Shown here one piece after another: positions 48,202 to 60,284 of a stretch of DNA of 64,000 bases. A program made the position numbers and the translations under genes. Location of the stretch: contig NW_026262581.1 in assembly GCF_021869535.1 (NCBI RefSeq), positions 113,364,771 to 113,428,770 on the forward strand. The letters are read 5' to 3'. Source of the DNA: Mytilus californianus. Its lineage: Eukaryota; Mollusca; Bivalvia; Mytilida; Mytilidae. Positions within the stretch are counted from its first letter, which is position 1. Every line of letters starts with the position of its first letter. The notes below the pieces were generated by a model, which was given only the letters and a program-made list of their open reading frames with translations, made no database searches and was not told where the DNA came from.

Positions 48202-50044
48202 AACAATGAAAAATCATGCGTGAGTCGAAGAAGTTTTGTCTTACAAATATCTTTCTCTTAAAATGTTGTTTATGAAAAATCAAATAAAAACGTATTTTAG
48301 GAATCATGCAACTAAGATTTCTGTTGATAGACCCTTTTATTGATACGATTGCACGATTTTTAAAATTCACAAATTACGAGTCCGTGTTTTTAAAATGCTT
48401 AGAATTTACGATTTGTTTAGCATCGCAAGTTAGAAAAGAATAATAACACGATTTCTTAATAGTTATTGTAAAGCAGTCAAATGAGTGCAACTTAGATTTA
48501 GTTTATACATCGTACCGTACGTCAAGGAGGATAAATTGATATTTAAAATTCGAAATTCATTATTTTAATTTGATCATTCGAGATTTGAGATATCATATTT
48601 AAAAAGAAGACAATAAGAAGACAGCTTTCAAGTTATGAAACAATTACAGTCAACGAAGTATACTGTATCAATCAAGAAATGTCCTTAAAACTAAACCGAT
48701 AGTCAATCATGCTGAAAAATGACAAATTTGTATAACCGTTATGTCTGGATTTACCTACATTTAGAACACCCAAGGCCAAATGATGGAAAGTCACATAGAA
48801 GATAAATAGATACACAAGAACTATAGAACCGGAAAAAAACCCCACATTTTATGGTGTTGAAGACTCTTCAACTTTGTATTTGATTTGGTCTTCCAACTGT
48901 TTTTAAGACTTCATGTTTTGCCTTGATCAATAACTTACTTTAATTCGATGTTGGCCTTCACAATTTCAAAACTTATGTTTTCTTCTGATTGACTATGCAT
49001 TCTTTGAGTATATCGAATTTCTAATTTCAAATCTAGATATTATTATTTATTACTACTATTAAATTTCTATCCTTCTGTATTTTGCATTAAAATCGGATAA
49101 ACTTCATAAATATGAAGTTTTACTACAGGTAATGTGTGTTTAGTATAATGAAAACATATTTCAAAATTGAATTCTCTATCAGGAAGACACGTGCGAAACG
49201 TTTGGAGGGTTTCATAACCTTACTTACGATGAAAGATCGGTTACAAAAATTGGTATTTCGTAACAACATCATATCTAATTTAAATCTTCTTCGACATAAT
49301 CACCCACATGCCATCAACATTTATATAATGACATCCTCTGCTGTCACAATCGTACTTTTATAAATGTCAGAAGCAAATCACGGTCAATTTGAAGTTATTC
49401 CATAGAGATGACGTGTATACTCTTATCGAATTTAAGACATGATGGGACTTTACAGTTTTTGTCTGAAGCAAATGAAAGGTAAACGTGGATTGAATTTATT
49501 TTTATATAGATTCACTATTCAGCTTACTTGGAATCAGACATACATTTATCAACTCATCGTGAATGTCTATCTTTACAACATTACAGTAATATCTTCAAAT
49601 AATAATGAGATGATACTTTGCGCAAATTTAGGTGTCCATGACACGTGTTTCTCCAATAACTATCGAGACCGAATCCTTGGAATGTCATATAGATTAAGTG
49701 TATAAAGGCAACATAATCACAATTTACATAAACAAAAACAAAAAACAAAAAAAAAAATCATAGTCATTTTCTTCATATTTTGCATCAGGGAATTCCAACC
49801 TAATTTGTAGAACAATTACATAATCCATAAACTAAACATTTACAATCGAAATATGTCATTCAAATAATAGTCAAACGACAACAAAAACTATTTCTAATTT
49901 ACATATTGCAATTTCTACTGCAAATAGTTTAAACATTCATTAGATGTTGTATTCCATTCATGTATATGAAACCACTACAGTTTGGTGGTTATGGTAAATA
50001 TATGGAAAAATAATTCTAGTAGATATATCATTCAAATTCTAATT
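48202..50044. other. Non-coding stretch
   Basis: A weak R9-like fragment (GAAGACTCTTCAACTTTGTA, TTTGATTTGGTCTTCC) lies near 48859-48897. The open frames at 49136-49363 and 49439-49705 have no recognisable domain. Confidence 0.4.
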
Positions 50045-50240
50045 TCTGTGATAAAAAGTAAAATAACATAAATATCGAACTCCAAAGAAAATTCAAAACG
50101 GAAAGTCTCTTATCAAATGGCAAAATCAAATGCTCAAACACATCAAACGAATGGAAAACAACTGTCATATTCCTGACTTGGTACAGGCATTTCCTTGTGT
50201 AGAAAATTGTGGATTGAACCTAGTTTTATAGCTAGTGCAC
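50045..50240 (-). repeat. R7 dispersed repeat copy, inverted
   Basis: The reverse complement of the 51800-52000 order: AAAAAGTAAAATAACATAAA, ATCGAACTCC, CTCTTATCAAATGGCAAAAT, ACACATCAAACGAATGGAAA and ATGGTGGATTAAACC-like blocks (here TTGTGGATTGAACCTAGTTT). Confidence 0.85.
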
Positions 50241-50264
50241 TAAATGGATACATGAAAGAGTGAT

Positions 50265-50863
50265 TTAAGGTAGATCATAGGTATATATTTCTTGAGATAG
50301 AATTTTCTTATACTTTGCCAAAATGAAGATTTTACTATGCTTTTTTCAAAAATATAATAAAAAGTATGGGTCACCGTGCTATTTTTCAACCTATGAGTCG
50401 TTGAAAATTGCCTAAATTTGGTTAGATTGTTCATGAAAAAACACATTTGTGTGCATAAAAAAAAATCTATGAGATACAATTTTGATATAAATTGTGAGAA
50501 GATAGGTTTTATAATATGTTTTAAGAAAATATAAAGAAAAAATGGTGTCACCGATCTTGTTTTCTTGCTACAAGTAAAACTTAGAAATTTCCCTATCAGT
50601 CCAGTATATATTTTTTACTAAAAGAGTTATCTCCCCTTAAAAGGCTTATTTGAAAAAAATGATTCTAAAAACACGAAATTTGATATTTGTTTAAATATTT
50701 TGAGTTATACAATAAATCACCAAGTTTTCTTTAAATAAATAAACAGTCTAACCAATAAAATGCAAATCTTTCTTCACATTTGCAGATTTGGGCAAATAAC
50801 TAGACCGATTTTGTACTGGGATTGTACAATCCAAGATTGCGGTATACCATGAATCTACCTTAA
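50265..50863. mobile_element. 599-bp inverted-end element with two internal modules
   Basis: Ends TTAAGGTAGAT (50265-50275) and ATCTACCTTAA (50853-50863) are perfect inverted repeats, and pairing continues imperfectly through GGTATA. Inside are two diverged direct modules. The first (about 50293-50425) has GAGATAGAATTTTCTTATA, AATATAATAAAAAGTATGGG and TCACCGTGCT. The second (about 50469-50600) has GAGATACAATTTTGATATAA, AATATAAAGAAAAAATGGTG and TCACCGATCT. No transposase. TTAA at both limits may be the target site. Confidence 0.75.
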
Positions 50864-51312
50864 GTCATGGACTTTTTGAAAATTATTTACGGGCGGCTGA
50901 TGCATGCACAGCAGGTGATAGTTACCTGTTGCATGATCTCAATATTGATTAACCCAAGTCTAAACCTGCTGATTGAACCGTGCAACGTCCTTAGAAAGTA
51001 TAAATTTGTCAACAACACTTCTTTTTAAAATGTATTAACCAAATGGCCTAAATGCCTAGACAGGAAACAATAGAGGGTTATGCCAGACAATGGACAAAAT
51101 GAAAGAAAAGAAGACAAAGATACCCTTTCCGAATATGTAAAAGTTGTGAGGTAGTTGATACAAATCAGGATTAACAAAAATAATGGGTCTATAAACTTGC
51201 TACATCCAATTTCAAAGACCCAAATGTTACTTAGACACTGTCCTAACTGCATGACAAAAATATTGTAGACAAATAAGGTATTGACAATTCACTTTTAAAC
51301 CTAACATACACT

Positions 51313-51440
51313 CTTCGGAGTCATGACTTTAACAGTTGTTTTTCACTCGTTCCATTGATTGATAACGTTTGATTTTGTCAGTTTTTTATCAACATCCCCT
51401 TTTTTGGAGTTCGATATTTTTGTTATACATGTACTTTCTT
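51313..51440 (+). repeat. R7 dispersed repeat copy
   Basis: GTCATGACTTTAACAGTTGT, TTTTCACTCGTTCCATTGAT and GGAGTTCGATATTTTTGTTA. Confidence 0.75.
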
Positions 51441-51549
51441 TTATACACCACAAACAGTTACCATTGAGGAAACCCTGAACAATCATAAGTCTATTATATG
51501 TACCTTTGAAAACCAAAGATGAATGTGGATCTTTCTTCACTGCAATGAA

Positions 51550-52010
51550 TAACCAATGGGGCGGTGTTCATCAGATATGCCATCAGATATGCCACTTTCA
51601 TTTTTGCTTTTGTGCTTTGTATTTATGTCACTTTGTTTTTTCTTTGTTGACATAGTTGTTTGTTTTTATAATGATTAAGATTACTAGTATAACACAATGT
51701 TGATTGCTGTAGCCTTATTTTTGACATTTTACCTATTATGTCTGTTTGTTTTCTTTACATATTGTTGTCAATATAATGGAATTTTATGCAACTGTCATAC
51801 AAGTGAGAGGTTTAGCTCGCTATAAAACCAGGTTTAATCCACCATTTTCTACATAAGGAAATGTTACCAAGTCAGGATTATGACAGTTGTTTTCCATTCA
51901 TTTGATGTGTTTGAGCTTTTGATTTTGCCATTTGATAAGGGACTTTCCGTTTTTGAAATCGCTTAGAGATCGGTATTTTTGTTATTTTACTTTTCACATT
52001 ATAACCTTTA
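51550..52010 (+). repeat. R7 long copy
   Basis: The longest R7 copy: ATTGTTGTCAATATAATGGA, CAACTGTCATACAAGTGAGA, AAACCAGGTTTAATCCACCA, TTTTCTACATAAGGAAATG, CAAGTCAGGATTATGACAGT, TTGATGTGTTTGAGCTTTTG and GATCGGTATTTTTGTTATTT. This order is familiar to me from mussel sequences. The inverted copy at 50045 shares its last 200 bp. The open frame 51932-52318 begins inside it and is not a gene. Confidence 0.82.
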
Positions 52011-52145
52011 AAAAAAAGATTGAAAGAATTCGTCAAATTTTGATTCGTTCAAGAATAATGGCCAACGTAGATAAAAATATCTTGTTCAAGCAAGAAATAA
52101 AACATTATTTGCTTAAAACTACTCTGATTCAAACAAAATATTCTT

Positions 52146-52294
52146 TAAAACTGACATCATCAGGATGCTTGATTGGTTTATTGACAAAATCTTTTATTAC
52201 ATATGTAGGACATGACTTTCAAAAGGCAATCGGATTTCTGTGGGAACCAATTGTGCTGCGATTCTTGCCGTCTTGTACCTTGATTATGACATCA
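52146..52294 (+). pseudogene. Reverse-transcriptase fossil (short)
   Basis: Three adjacent pieces in three frames match one reverse-transcriptase region: TDIIRMLDWFIDKIFYY (from about 52150), YVGHDFQKAIGF (from about 52201), and GTNCAAILAVLYLDYD (from 52243). The last is the palm motif GTNCAPLLADLFL of the same family seen at 11969-12620 on the other strand. At least two frameshifts (near 52198 and 52239) break it, and the match stops at the R3 repeat. About 50 residues survive. The motif order and lack of extra sequence between pieces argue for true descent. Confidence 0.72.
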
Positions 52295-52500
52295 TCGAAT
52301 TATCACCGGTGCACCTGAGAACATCTTCGATCTTTAGTGTGGTTCGTTTTTTTTCAAACTTAAGTTTTCAATATGATGTTTTGTAGACTGTTGAGTGTTG
52401 TTTGTATTTTCGTCGTTTTCCTTTTTGGCCATGGTTTTGTAAATGTTTCTCGACTTTTATATTGTCCCCTTGGCATCTTTTACCCTTTTTACCCTGCCCG
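52295..52500 (+). repeat. R3 dispersed repeat copy, diverged
   Basis: Starts CACCGGTGCACCTGAGAACA, then GTGGTTCGTTTTTTTTCAAA, TTTTGTAGACTGTTGAGTGT, TTTGGCCATGGTTTTGTAAA and CCCCTTGGCATCTTTTACCC. It begins where recognisable reverse-transcriptase sequence ends. Confidence 0.75.
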
Positions 52501-53002
52501 AATAATCCGGTCTAGTTCTGTTTGGAGTTCATGTTATTCTCTCAAGTGTCACTTAGTTGGTAAATTTATCGATCCTACCTGAGCCTGTATCTGCTCAGCT
52601 CTAAAGAATATTGCTTGACCTAGCCTTAATTATGACCCAAACTTATCGCCGACGAACTTTAACACAATCTATTGTCACAAAACCTGATAATCGGTTCGTA
52701 TTTTTGAACATCGGTAAATCACTTTTGCCTCTTATCATTATTACTTTTGTGGGAAAGTGCTTTAATATTGGCAAGTGATGTAGATCGTCCAATAGAACAA
52801 ACCTTTTTGCAGATTTCTTCGTGCAATTTATTGCTAAAATACATGAAGAGTTCACGTATCTATAATCATACTATTTTTTTTCTCTCTAAATACTCATCAT
52901 TTATTTTACATAATGATCCATTCTGAGCTATCGTTAATAGACTGAATAGTAATAGTAACAATTTTGCTTTTGACTTTCAGATTTGTATTTTCAAATGAAA
53001 TA
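52501..53002. other. Non-coding stretch with an R8 fragment
   Basis: TTTTTGAACATCGGTAAATC and ACTTTTGCCTC at about 52700-52730 match R8 at 56758-56790. The remainder is unassigned. Confidence 0.5.
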
Positions 53003-53330
53003 AAATTGAGAAAGGAAATGGGGAATATATCAAAGAGACAACAACCCGACCAAAGAGCAGACAACAGCCGAAGGCCACAAATGGGTCTTCAATGCAGAGA
53101 GAAAATCCCGCACCCGGAGGTGGTCCTCAGCTAGCCCCTAAATAAAATTGGGTGCTAGTTCAGTGAAAATGGACGTCACACTAAACTCCAAAACATATAA
53201 ATGAACTAAAATTAAAAAACATACAAGACTAACAAAGGCCAGAGGCTGCTGACTTGGGACAGGCGCAAAAATGCGGCGGGGTTAAACATGTTTTGTGATC
53301 TCAACCGTCCCCCTATACCTCTAGTCAATG
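53003..53330 (-). mobile_element. R2 retroposon-like repeat, inverted
   Basis: The reverse complement of 40933-41265: AAATTGAGAAAGGAAATGGG, AAAGAGACAACAACCCGACC, CCCGCACCCGGAGGTGGTCC, GGACAGGCGCAAAAATGCGG and CGGGGTTAAACATGTTTTGT. It shares its terminus with the plus-strand copy. The open frame starting at 53288 is partly repeat and unsupported. Confidence 0.88.
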
Positions 53331-53824
53331 TAGAAGACGAAATCCTCACAATTGGTTTGAATAGAAATTGTGTTATTCAGTCATTTGTTTTACGTATAAT
53401 GTTTGAAACCCAATTTCATGTCTTTTCGCCTTTTTATTTGATCATCGGACTGTACGTCTTTTCTAAACTTGCTTTAAGTCCCCTTTGGGAAACTTTTCTT
53501 TTTTGTTGTTGTTTGTTTATGTTTTTTTTTAAATTCGAACAGGGGTCATATTTCTTTGTTGACTATGCTTTCCTTTTTTGCAGTTGCGTTTTAGACTTTA
53601 ATGAACATGAAAATTTCATTGCAAAAAACTGGTAAGTTAATAATATCGATTTATCATTAAGGGTTCAAAATTTATTCTAAATGACTTGAAATGTCGGAAT
53701 TTTATTCCATTTGATGGAAAAACTGAATTTCATTAATAACATTTACACAAGATATAAAACTAGAATTAGATAGGTCCCTTTGGTCTACTATTTAGATACA
53801 GCGAGATGTTAACACGAGTGTAAA

Positions 53825-53940
53825 AGAGAGGCGAAAGATACCAAAGGGACATTCAAGCTCATAAGTCGAAAATTAACTGACAACGCCATGACTAAAAAAT
53901 AAAAAAAGACAAACAGACAAACAACAGTACACAAACATAA
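53825..53940 (-). repeat. R3 copy, inverted and truncated
   Basis: GAGAGGCGAAAGATACCAAA, GGGACATTCAAGCTCATAAG, AACTGACAACGCCATGACTA and CAAACAGACAAACAACAGTA are the reverse complement of the distal half of R3. Confidence 0.88.
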
Positions 53941-56579
53941 AAACAGTAAATGTGCTTATTCAGTGGGCTTTGGGGTATCTCAATAGCAATGGCTAAAACA
54001 GTTTACCAAATTGCAGTTTGAAATCTTCTCCAACAAACTGATCAACTAGTAAAATATTTTAAAAAATTGCTTCAGTGAAAGGCTGCTAATATGAAGTGAG
54101 CGCATTAGAATAAAAAGTAATACTTACCATCCAGCTCCAGTTACTAGTAGTTGATGTCTATGTCATGAATTTCAAACAAAATAATGACTTACTATAATAT
54201 GAGTCACTGGTTTAAAAAGGTCTAACTTTGACATGAAAACTTGCCTAAACAAATTTTATAAATAATTACTAGTAGTTCAAAACATTGTTTTGTGGTCAAT
54301 AATTTATAGCTTTGTTTTCTAACAGCAAGTTAGTACGCAATTGTAATTTGGATATTTTTTTTCTAAAGCAATTACTAATCTGCTAATATTAAAGGGAAAT
54401 AATTTACATTACTGTGAATAAGCACAGCAAAATAAAATCGTGGTCGGCGGAACGAGATTTGGATAAGATGGAGAAGAAGTCATTTTCTTTCTGAATTAAT
54501 TGTAATGGTACGTTTCTCATTGGTTGATTTGTTCTTCAGATTATCGAGAAACCAGTAATTAGGATATTTTGGTTGGTGTCATACTTTGATTCCTTCGAAG
54601 CGAAACATGACTTATGTGTTGTACCTTAACTGTTTTTGCTGTTATAATATCGATAAAAAAAAGTATTATACACTGGTTTACATAAGTAAAACAGGACAAA
54701 ATCCTATGTAATGAAAGATCAGCTTTCCATCTAATAAACACGCATATTGATAAAATGTTTTGTAGATTTATATAACAAAACGGAATTTCTAACTGTTAAG
54801 CCTTAGATGTGCTATATTTATAAAATGTTTTAACCTTTATTCCTCTTTTACAGCTCAATATGAAGTCATCGCCATTGTTGCCTTGTGATTGAGATATTGC
54901 TTTGACTTTGAATTGTGCTTGGAGATATTATTATGAATGAGTATCTTTGGTTATTTGTGTAGTGAGGTTGCTTGTCTCATTGACTTCTACTTCATGTCTT
55001 TAATTAACGTCCTGTCAAAACAAGATGAATTACGGATTATGAATCAATTATCACAATATTTTAATTTAAATTTGACGTTTTTGGGTGAAATGGGTGGTAG
55101 TCTATTTACAATTCCAAAGTGCAATATCTGGTTGTTTTTTAATTTAGGAAACATAGCTTAAAAGCTATGTATGGGATATTCTGCCCTGGATCTTCTTTAG
55201 TTGTAAGATCCATCTTATTATCGGTTTTAGGCCAGGGCATTTATTCAAAAGACAGAATCGGAAAAAAGAAAAAGAAAATGGGAAAATTGGAACCAGAAAG
55301 AGCATACCTACGTATTACTTCAAATTTCTATGTTCTGATGTTTATTTTGTTGATTTATTTATTGATTAACAAGCTGCCAAAGGATAAGAACAATGCGTTT
55401 GGTCCCTTGAAGTCGAAACAATCAAAATGGTACTCTCAATCTATCAAATAACACCCTTCAGATGTTGACAAGACATTGTTTTGACAAATATCAGTATTTT
55501 CATTATATTGAATGTGTCTTGTGTATTTGCTGCAGGGAGTTCTAAACTTTCTACATTTAATGCAAAATTTCTGATACAAAATAGATAACTTTGAAAAATT
55601 TTAGCAAGAATTAGATATGAGCTACAGCCAAACCAAAAAAAGATTTTTTCAACAAGATGTCTTTTAGCAAAAATATTAATGTAGATAAAATATATTGTAT
55701 AGTTAATCTGTAACTCATAAAATATGTGTTAATGACATTAGAGTGGCATTGCTACACTTTTTTGAACAAAGTGTCCATATTATGTTTCATAATCCTGTAA
55801 TGGCAAACACATATATGATTTTTAATAACTTGTTTTTCCAGAGCTATCAAACTTTTAGAAATACAAAGATCGAAAGTACAGGCTATTATTCATACCATCC
55901 TCCCCTTGTTCAAAGGGAAATTAACTGAATTGAACATAAAGAAATGTCTTTAAAAGGGACATATAATCAAATCTGACTGGCATGACTACCACTATCATTT
56001 GTAGACCTCTGAACAAAAAAATAAAATGCAAGATTCATTAATTACTTTCGTTTCTCAAGGTGAATTGGTCGGTGGTGGCTTTTCGATATAGATGCGTATC
56101 CGCCAAAGATGTTTCTTCGATTTTTTTATTCCATTTAAAGTCTAGGTGAATCAGTGATTCTATATATAAAAACAGTTTGTAATAGTTACATGCAATTACA
56201 TGTTCCTAACGTGTGAGTTATAAAAACTGTTACATAAAATATTGATTGAATACTAGAAAAATTAGATGTAATACTGTCTTACCTAACATACCCACTGCTC
56301 CGTCGCATGAAGTTTACATATCTTAGTCAAAATGTTACGCTAGTGCATGCTTACACTATGCAGACTTCGTTACATGGATGTGCTCAAAAACTGATCCAAC
56401 GGAGTTAATATGAAAAACGAATGAAATCGGTACTACATCGTACATAGGTGTTACGATGACCACCACGAATTGGTTGACGGATACGTTGTGACTGGATCAT
56501 TTATCTCAACTCACTAGCGACATGTTTTCTTAGTCTTAGACATCGAAATCGTCTGATCTGTAATGTTACCGATTGTGTC
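53941..56579. other. Non-coding stretch with one candidate small ORF
   Basis: Mostly featureless. The ATG-initiated frame 55167-55451 (94 codons, plus) would encode a basic segment with KKKKK, a hydrophobic span FYVLMFILLIYLLI (about residues 54-67) and a basic tail, as in a small single-pass membrane protein. I recognise no family. AT-rich DNA yields such spans by chance, and no promoter or splice context supports it. Confidence 0.25.
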
Positions 56580-56800
56580 CTATTTCCGATTGTGACATTT
56601 ACAGAGATGGGGATTCACATGGCATGTGACGCATGTATACTAGGAGATGCACACCATGTACCCTGCCGAAACTCCCGGTCTCGCTCCTTTTGAGTACATG
56701 GGATTTCCTCAGTTTGGGTGAGTTACCTTGATTTATCTTGTCTTAATTGATTTTCGAGATTTGAACATCGGTAAACTATTGTCGCCTTCATATTCATTCT
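56580..56800 (+). repeat. R8 dispersed repeat copy
   Basis: ACGCATGTATACTAGGAGAT, CCCGGTCTCGCTCCTTTTGA, GTACATGGGATTTCCTCAGT, GAGATTTGAACATCGGTAAA and CTATTGTCGCCTTCATATTC. A piece of it recurs near 52700. I recall the unit from mussel sequences. Confidence 0.65.
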
Positions 56801-58239
56801 GAAACATAATAGTCAATTTGCTACAAATGTCAAGCAAAATGTCAAAAAAATATTTCTTCTCTCTGTACTTTTTTGTTCTTGATAATCTGTCCTCTTTTAA
56901 TGTGTTTGTCCCCAATTAAGAAACATCTTCTGTGGTTTTCTTTGTTAGTGTCACACTTACTCGGTAATTTGATGTTATTTGCAAATCTTGATAGTAAGTG
57001 TAAAAATAATTTACAAAAAAAAAATTTAAATTCAAAAATTGACATAACTATAGTCCAAAAATGAACAATTTGTGTGGACCTCAAGATCTTTTTGGGTTGG
57101 TGTAACTTGTCAGCTTCTCGTTAATACTTACCCGACCTTATTCAAAGTTTTATCATTACTTATAATCTAAATGCACTAAAAGATCACAAGGATATACACC
57201 AAAACGAACAGAAATAAAATAATGACTAACATATCAAGACCCGAGATAAACCTTTATATATATATATATCAGTTTAAGGGATATATGTACGATATTATGT
57301 ATAAAGTTCCATTTAGGATGAAAAATATTTTTATCTTTGAGACCAGAACGCTTTTGTAACTAGTTTGTTGCAGAAATTGATATCATACTGATGATATCGG
57401 TTGTCATTTAACCCTTGATATATACCTTAATTATATACTTCTGTTATCGATAAAAAAAGATTAGAAATACAAGTGTTCTGCTTAAGTATAACAAAACAAA
57501 ATCTTTTTATAATGAAAAATCTGTTTGTAATTTTCTATTTACGCATGATAAACACATCAATGTAAATTGTGTAGGATTTTTTATATAAAATGCAATTACT
57601 AAATAGTCAAATGTAAGTCATATTAATAAAATTGTTTAAAATTTATTCTTCATTAACAGATTTATGTGAAAGTCAGTGCCATGGCTGTAGCAGTGTGAAT
57701 CCCGTGATTGCAATAAACATTACTCCTATAATTGTCCCTTGATATAAACAAACTACTTAAATGTTTTCCTACGTATTATCAGTTTTGTTTCATTTAAACA
57801 CATCAATTAATTTTACATTTATGTGACACAAGTAGAAGTATGACATTTGGAGCTCGTGACGTGTGGGTGAAAATGACGACATGATAAACGGAAGATATGA
57901 GCTAAGCAGGGATATAATTTCTAGCTCTTGACATGAACACTCCTATGCCACTATTATATTGTTAACATCACTAATAAAAAAAAGTTTTGTATCCCGGACT
58001 TATATTTTATTATATCATAAATATATATATAGTCTCAAAATCATGAATACTACGACTCTTTGTCAGGGAAAGAGTATTTCTAATTTGGATTGATCAATTT
58101 TCAGTCCAAAAATTTTAATTTATTTTAATTTTACCACCAACAAATATTTCATACACACGAGAACAATTAAAGAATAAAAGCATTGTCGTACTAATATTAC
58201 CCCATATGTAATTCAAATTATCTTAAACAGAACTTAACT
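56801..58239. other. Non-coding stretch
   Basis: Overlapping short open frames on both strands at 56842-57084 have no motif. There is a short TA run near 57257-57269. No gene recognised. Confidence 0.4.
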
Positions 58240-58475
58240 GTCTGACAGGTCCGGAAACCCCCACACATGTTACAACTCATCACTGCTAAGCTGCTGACCA
58301 AATTTTAAGTAGTTCTGTGCTGTAGTATAGAAACGTGTCACGAAATATTTTAAGTTCATTTAACATAGGAAAAGTTCAAAGGACCGGCAAACAGGAACCA
58401 GGTATCTCACTGATCCGAAAAGTGCTCACACATTATAACACATCACTGTCAACCTGCTGACGAAATGTGAGATCG
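58240..58475 (+). repeat. Diverged direct repeat pair
   Basis: GTCCGGAAACCCCCACACAT, GTTACAACTCATCACTG and AGCTGCTGACCAAATTT (58248 onward) are echoed by GATCCGAAAAGTGCTCACAC, ATTATAACACATCACTGTCA and ACCTGCTGACGAAATGTG (58414 onward), about 166 bp later. Confidence 0.6.
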
Positions 58476-58579
58476 TTAATAAAGAGGAAAAGTAAGAGAT
58501 CAAGGTACAATCAGAAACTATTAGTCGAAGATATATAACCTCATTCCCAAAACCAAACGACAATAGGCATATAAAAGCA

Positions 58580-58656
58580 CTAAACAGACGTGCATTTCAA
58601 CAATCAATGCCTCTTCAGTTTTGATCGAGGCCAAAATATTTGGAAATGTAAAACCT
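58580..58656 (+). repeat. R4 dispersed repeat copy
   Basis: ACGTGCATTTCAACAATCAA, TGCCTCTTCAGTTTTGATCG and AGGCCAAAATATTTGGAAAT. Confidence 0.85.
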
Positions 58657-58801
58657 AATACACGTTGAAGGGTGTATATATCCTAAAAAGATATAAATAA
58701 TTGTCAAACCCGGAAAAGGAATCAGAGCTATGGACAAGGCAAATACATTCCTTCAGGTTATATGATTCTTAAAAGAAAAAAATCTTCAGTGAATGCCTTC
58801 C

Positions 58802-58868
58802 ATATAAAATTAAGAAGATGTGGTATGATTGCCAAAGAGACAACTCCCCACTAGAGACCAAATGACGT
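58802..58868 (-). mobile_element. Short copy of retroelement A (3' end)
   Basis: ATAAAATTAAGAAGATGTGG, TATGATTGCCAAAGAGACAA and CTAGAGACCAAATGACGTAG: about 65 bp of the common 3' end. Confidence 0.88.
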
Positions 58869-59044
58869 AGTTTTGTACATTGATTTTAATTATTTATTTC
58901 CACTTAAATTCTGATTTTTAAATTGAACAATCATCAACCATTTATAGCTGCAGTGACGATTGGTACTGATTACTAACACAATCACAAGATATCGATCGAA
59001 TGTAAGGAAATAGTGGAGTGACATTTAACATAAAATTTAGTTTT

Positions 59045-59180
59045 TAATGCACCCACCTAACACATGGCTAAATCATATATCATTCGAAAGCTAATCCATC
59101 TGTACTTTATGTTTTGCCCGGTCGTAAAAAAAAGTATGGTGAAATCACTGTGAAACCAAGATCAAACACCACAGACGAAC
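59045..59180 (+). repeat. Left arm of a 3.5-kb spaced inverted repeat
   Basis: TAATGCACCCACCTAACACA, ATCATATATCATTCGAAAGC and TATGTTTTGCCCGGTCGTAA are matched in reverse complement by 62440-62564. Identity is roughly 70-80 percent over about 125 bp by eye. Confidence 0.75.
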
Positions 59181-59327
59181 ACTTTCATCTTTTTTAACAT
59201 GTCCGCATTATTGCAGATTCTGTCTTTTCTATATTGAAACCATGTATACACATATGGAAAACCTTAAGAAGAGAGATTAATAGTCACTTATCATGCGGAA
59301 GTATTACATTCACTTCATTTTAACTTT

Positions 59328-59380
59328 GGTGGATAGTTGTCTCATTTGGCAATCATACCACATCTCCTTATTTTTTTTTT
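59328..59380 (+). mobile_element. Short copy of retroelement A (3' end)
   Basis: GGTGGATAGTTGTCTCATTT, GGCAATCATACCACATCTCC and TTATTTTTTTTTTATATAAA: about 50 bp ending in the family's T-rich tail. Confidence 0.87.
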
Positions 59381-60284
59381 ATATAAAACGTGTTTTCATA
59401 GACAACACCCTTTTCAAGAAATGCCAGAAATAATAATTAAACTAAGTGAAAAACCACAAAAAAATTTGTGATTCAATTTGTAATCACCTAATCCAAATAA
59501 GCTCAAAAGTGATAAAGAAGTTTTTGACAACACCAATTTACTACAATCACGCTTAATGCTAATTGAACAGTCAATCATAACAATTCATACAGTTGCCCAA
59601 AATCCCACCATCTATGAAAACATTTAGATTTTTACGACTTAGTACGTTAAAAGATTGTATGTTGTCAATATTTGGTTGTTTAGAAACGCAATTCTTAAAA
59701 AATGGAAAGCATTTAAAGAAAATAATACACGCGGGTATCATGCTTTTGTGGTAATTTAGGGGGCGTAACATAAAATTTGATATTTCAGTATGGATTTCAA
59801 CTGCTAGTCTGAAAGAAAAAACCCTTTCCATTTCTTATCATTTGATTATCAACATTGAGTGACATAATTGAAAGACTTTATCTATTATGCATACACAAAT
59901 AAAAAAAAATCAATTAATGAAAAGTGAAATTTAAGAAGAATTCTCTTATCTTTGATGACTTTTGTTTTATACAATTAGAAAACTTATCTTCTTGGCTGGT
60001 TCTACTACTTTATGCCTTGTTCATTGTTGAAATTCATATATTCATCGATGAGAGTTAAAGATGTCAAAACTATGATATACTAGACATTGTTAAGTTCACT
60101 CGGCCTGTCCGAAGTAAGAAACCTTGTAGGAATACGTAATTTTTAAGAAATTGATAATTGACATATTGCAGTAACATTGACTGTCATTCCATAGCTTAAC
60201 TTTCTTAAATTCTCTGATGATAAATTCATAAATTATTATAATATTAAGAGCCCGACTCCCAAAAATAAAAGTGATGCACCACTG
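59381..60284. other. Non-coding stretch
   Basis: The minus open frame 59571-59831 (86 codons) has no recognisable domain. Nothing else was found. Confidence 0.4.

Noticed and set aside
51932..52318. 128-codon plus-strand open frame
   Set aside because: It begins inside repeat R7, crosses a reverse-transcriptase fossil in only one of its three frames, and ends in R3. It is a composite of repeats.
53288..53635. 115-codon plus-strand open frame
   Set aside because: It starts in the R2 repeat and continues as phenylalanine-rich, T-rich sequence without a motif.
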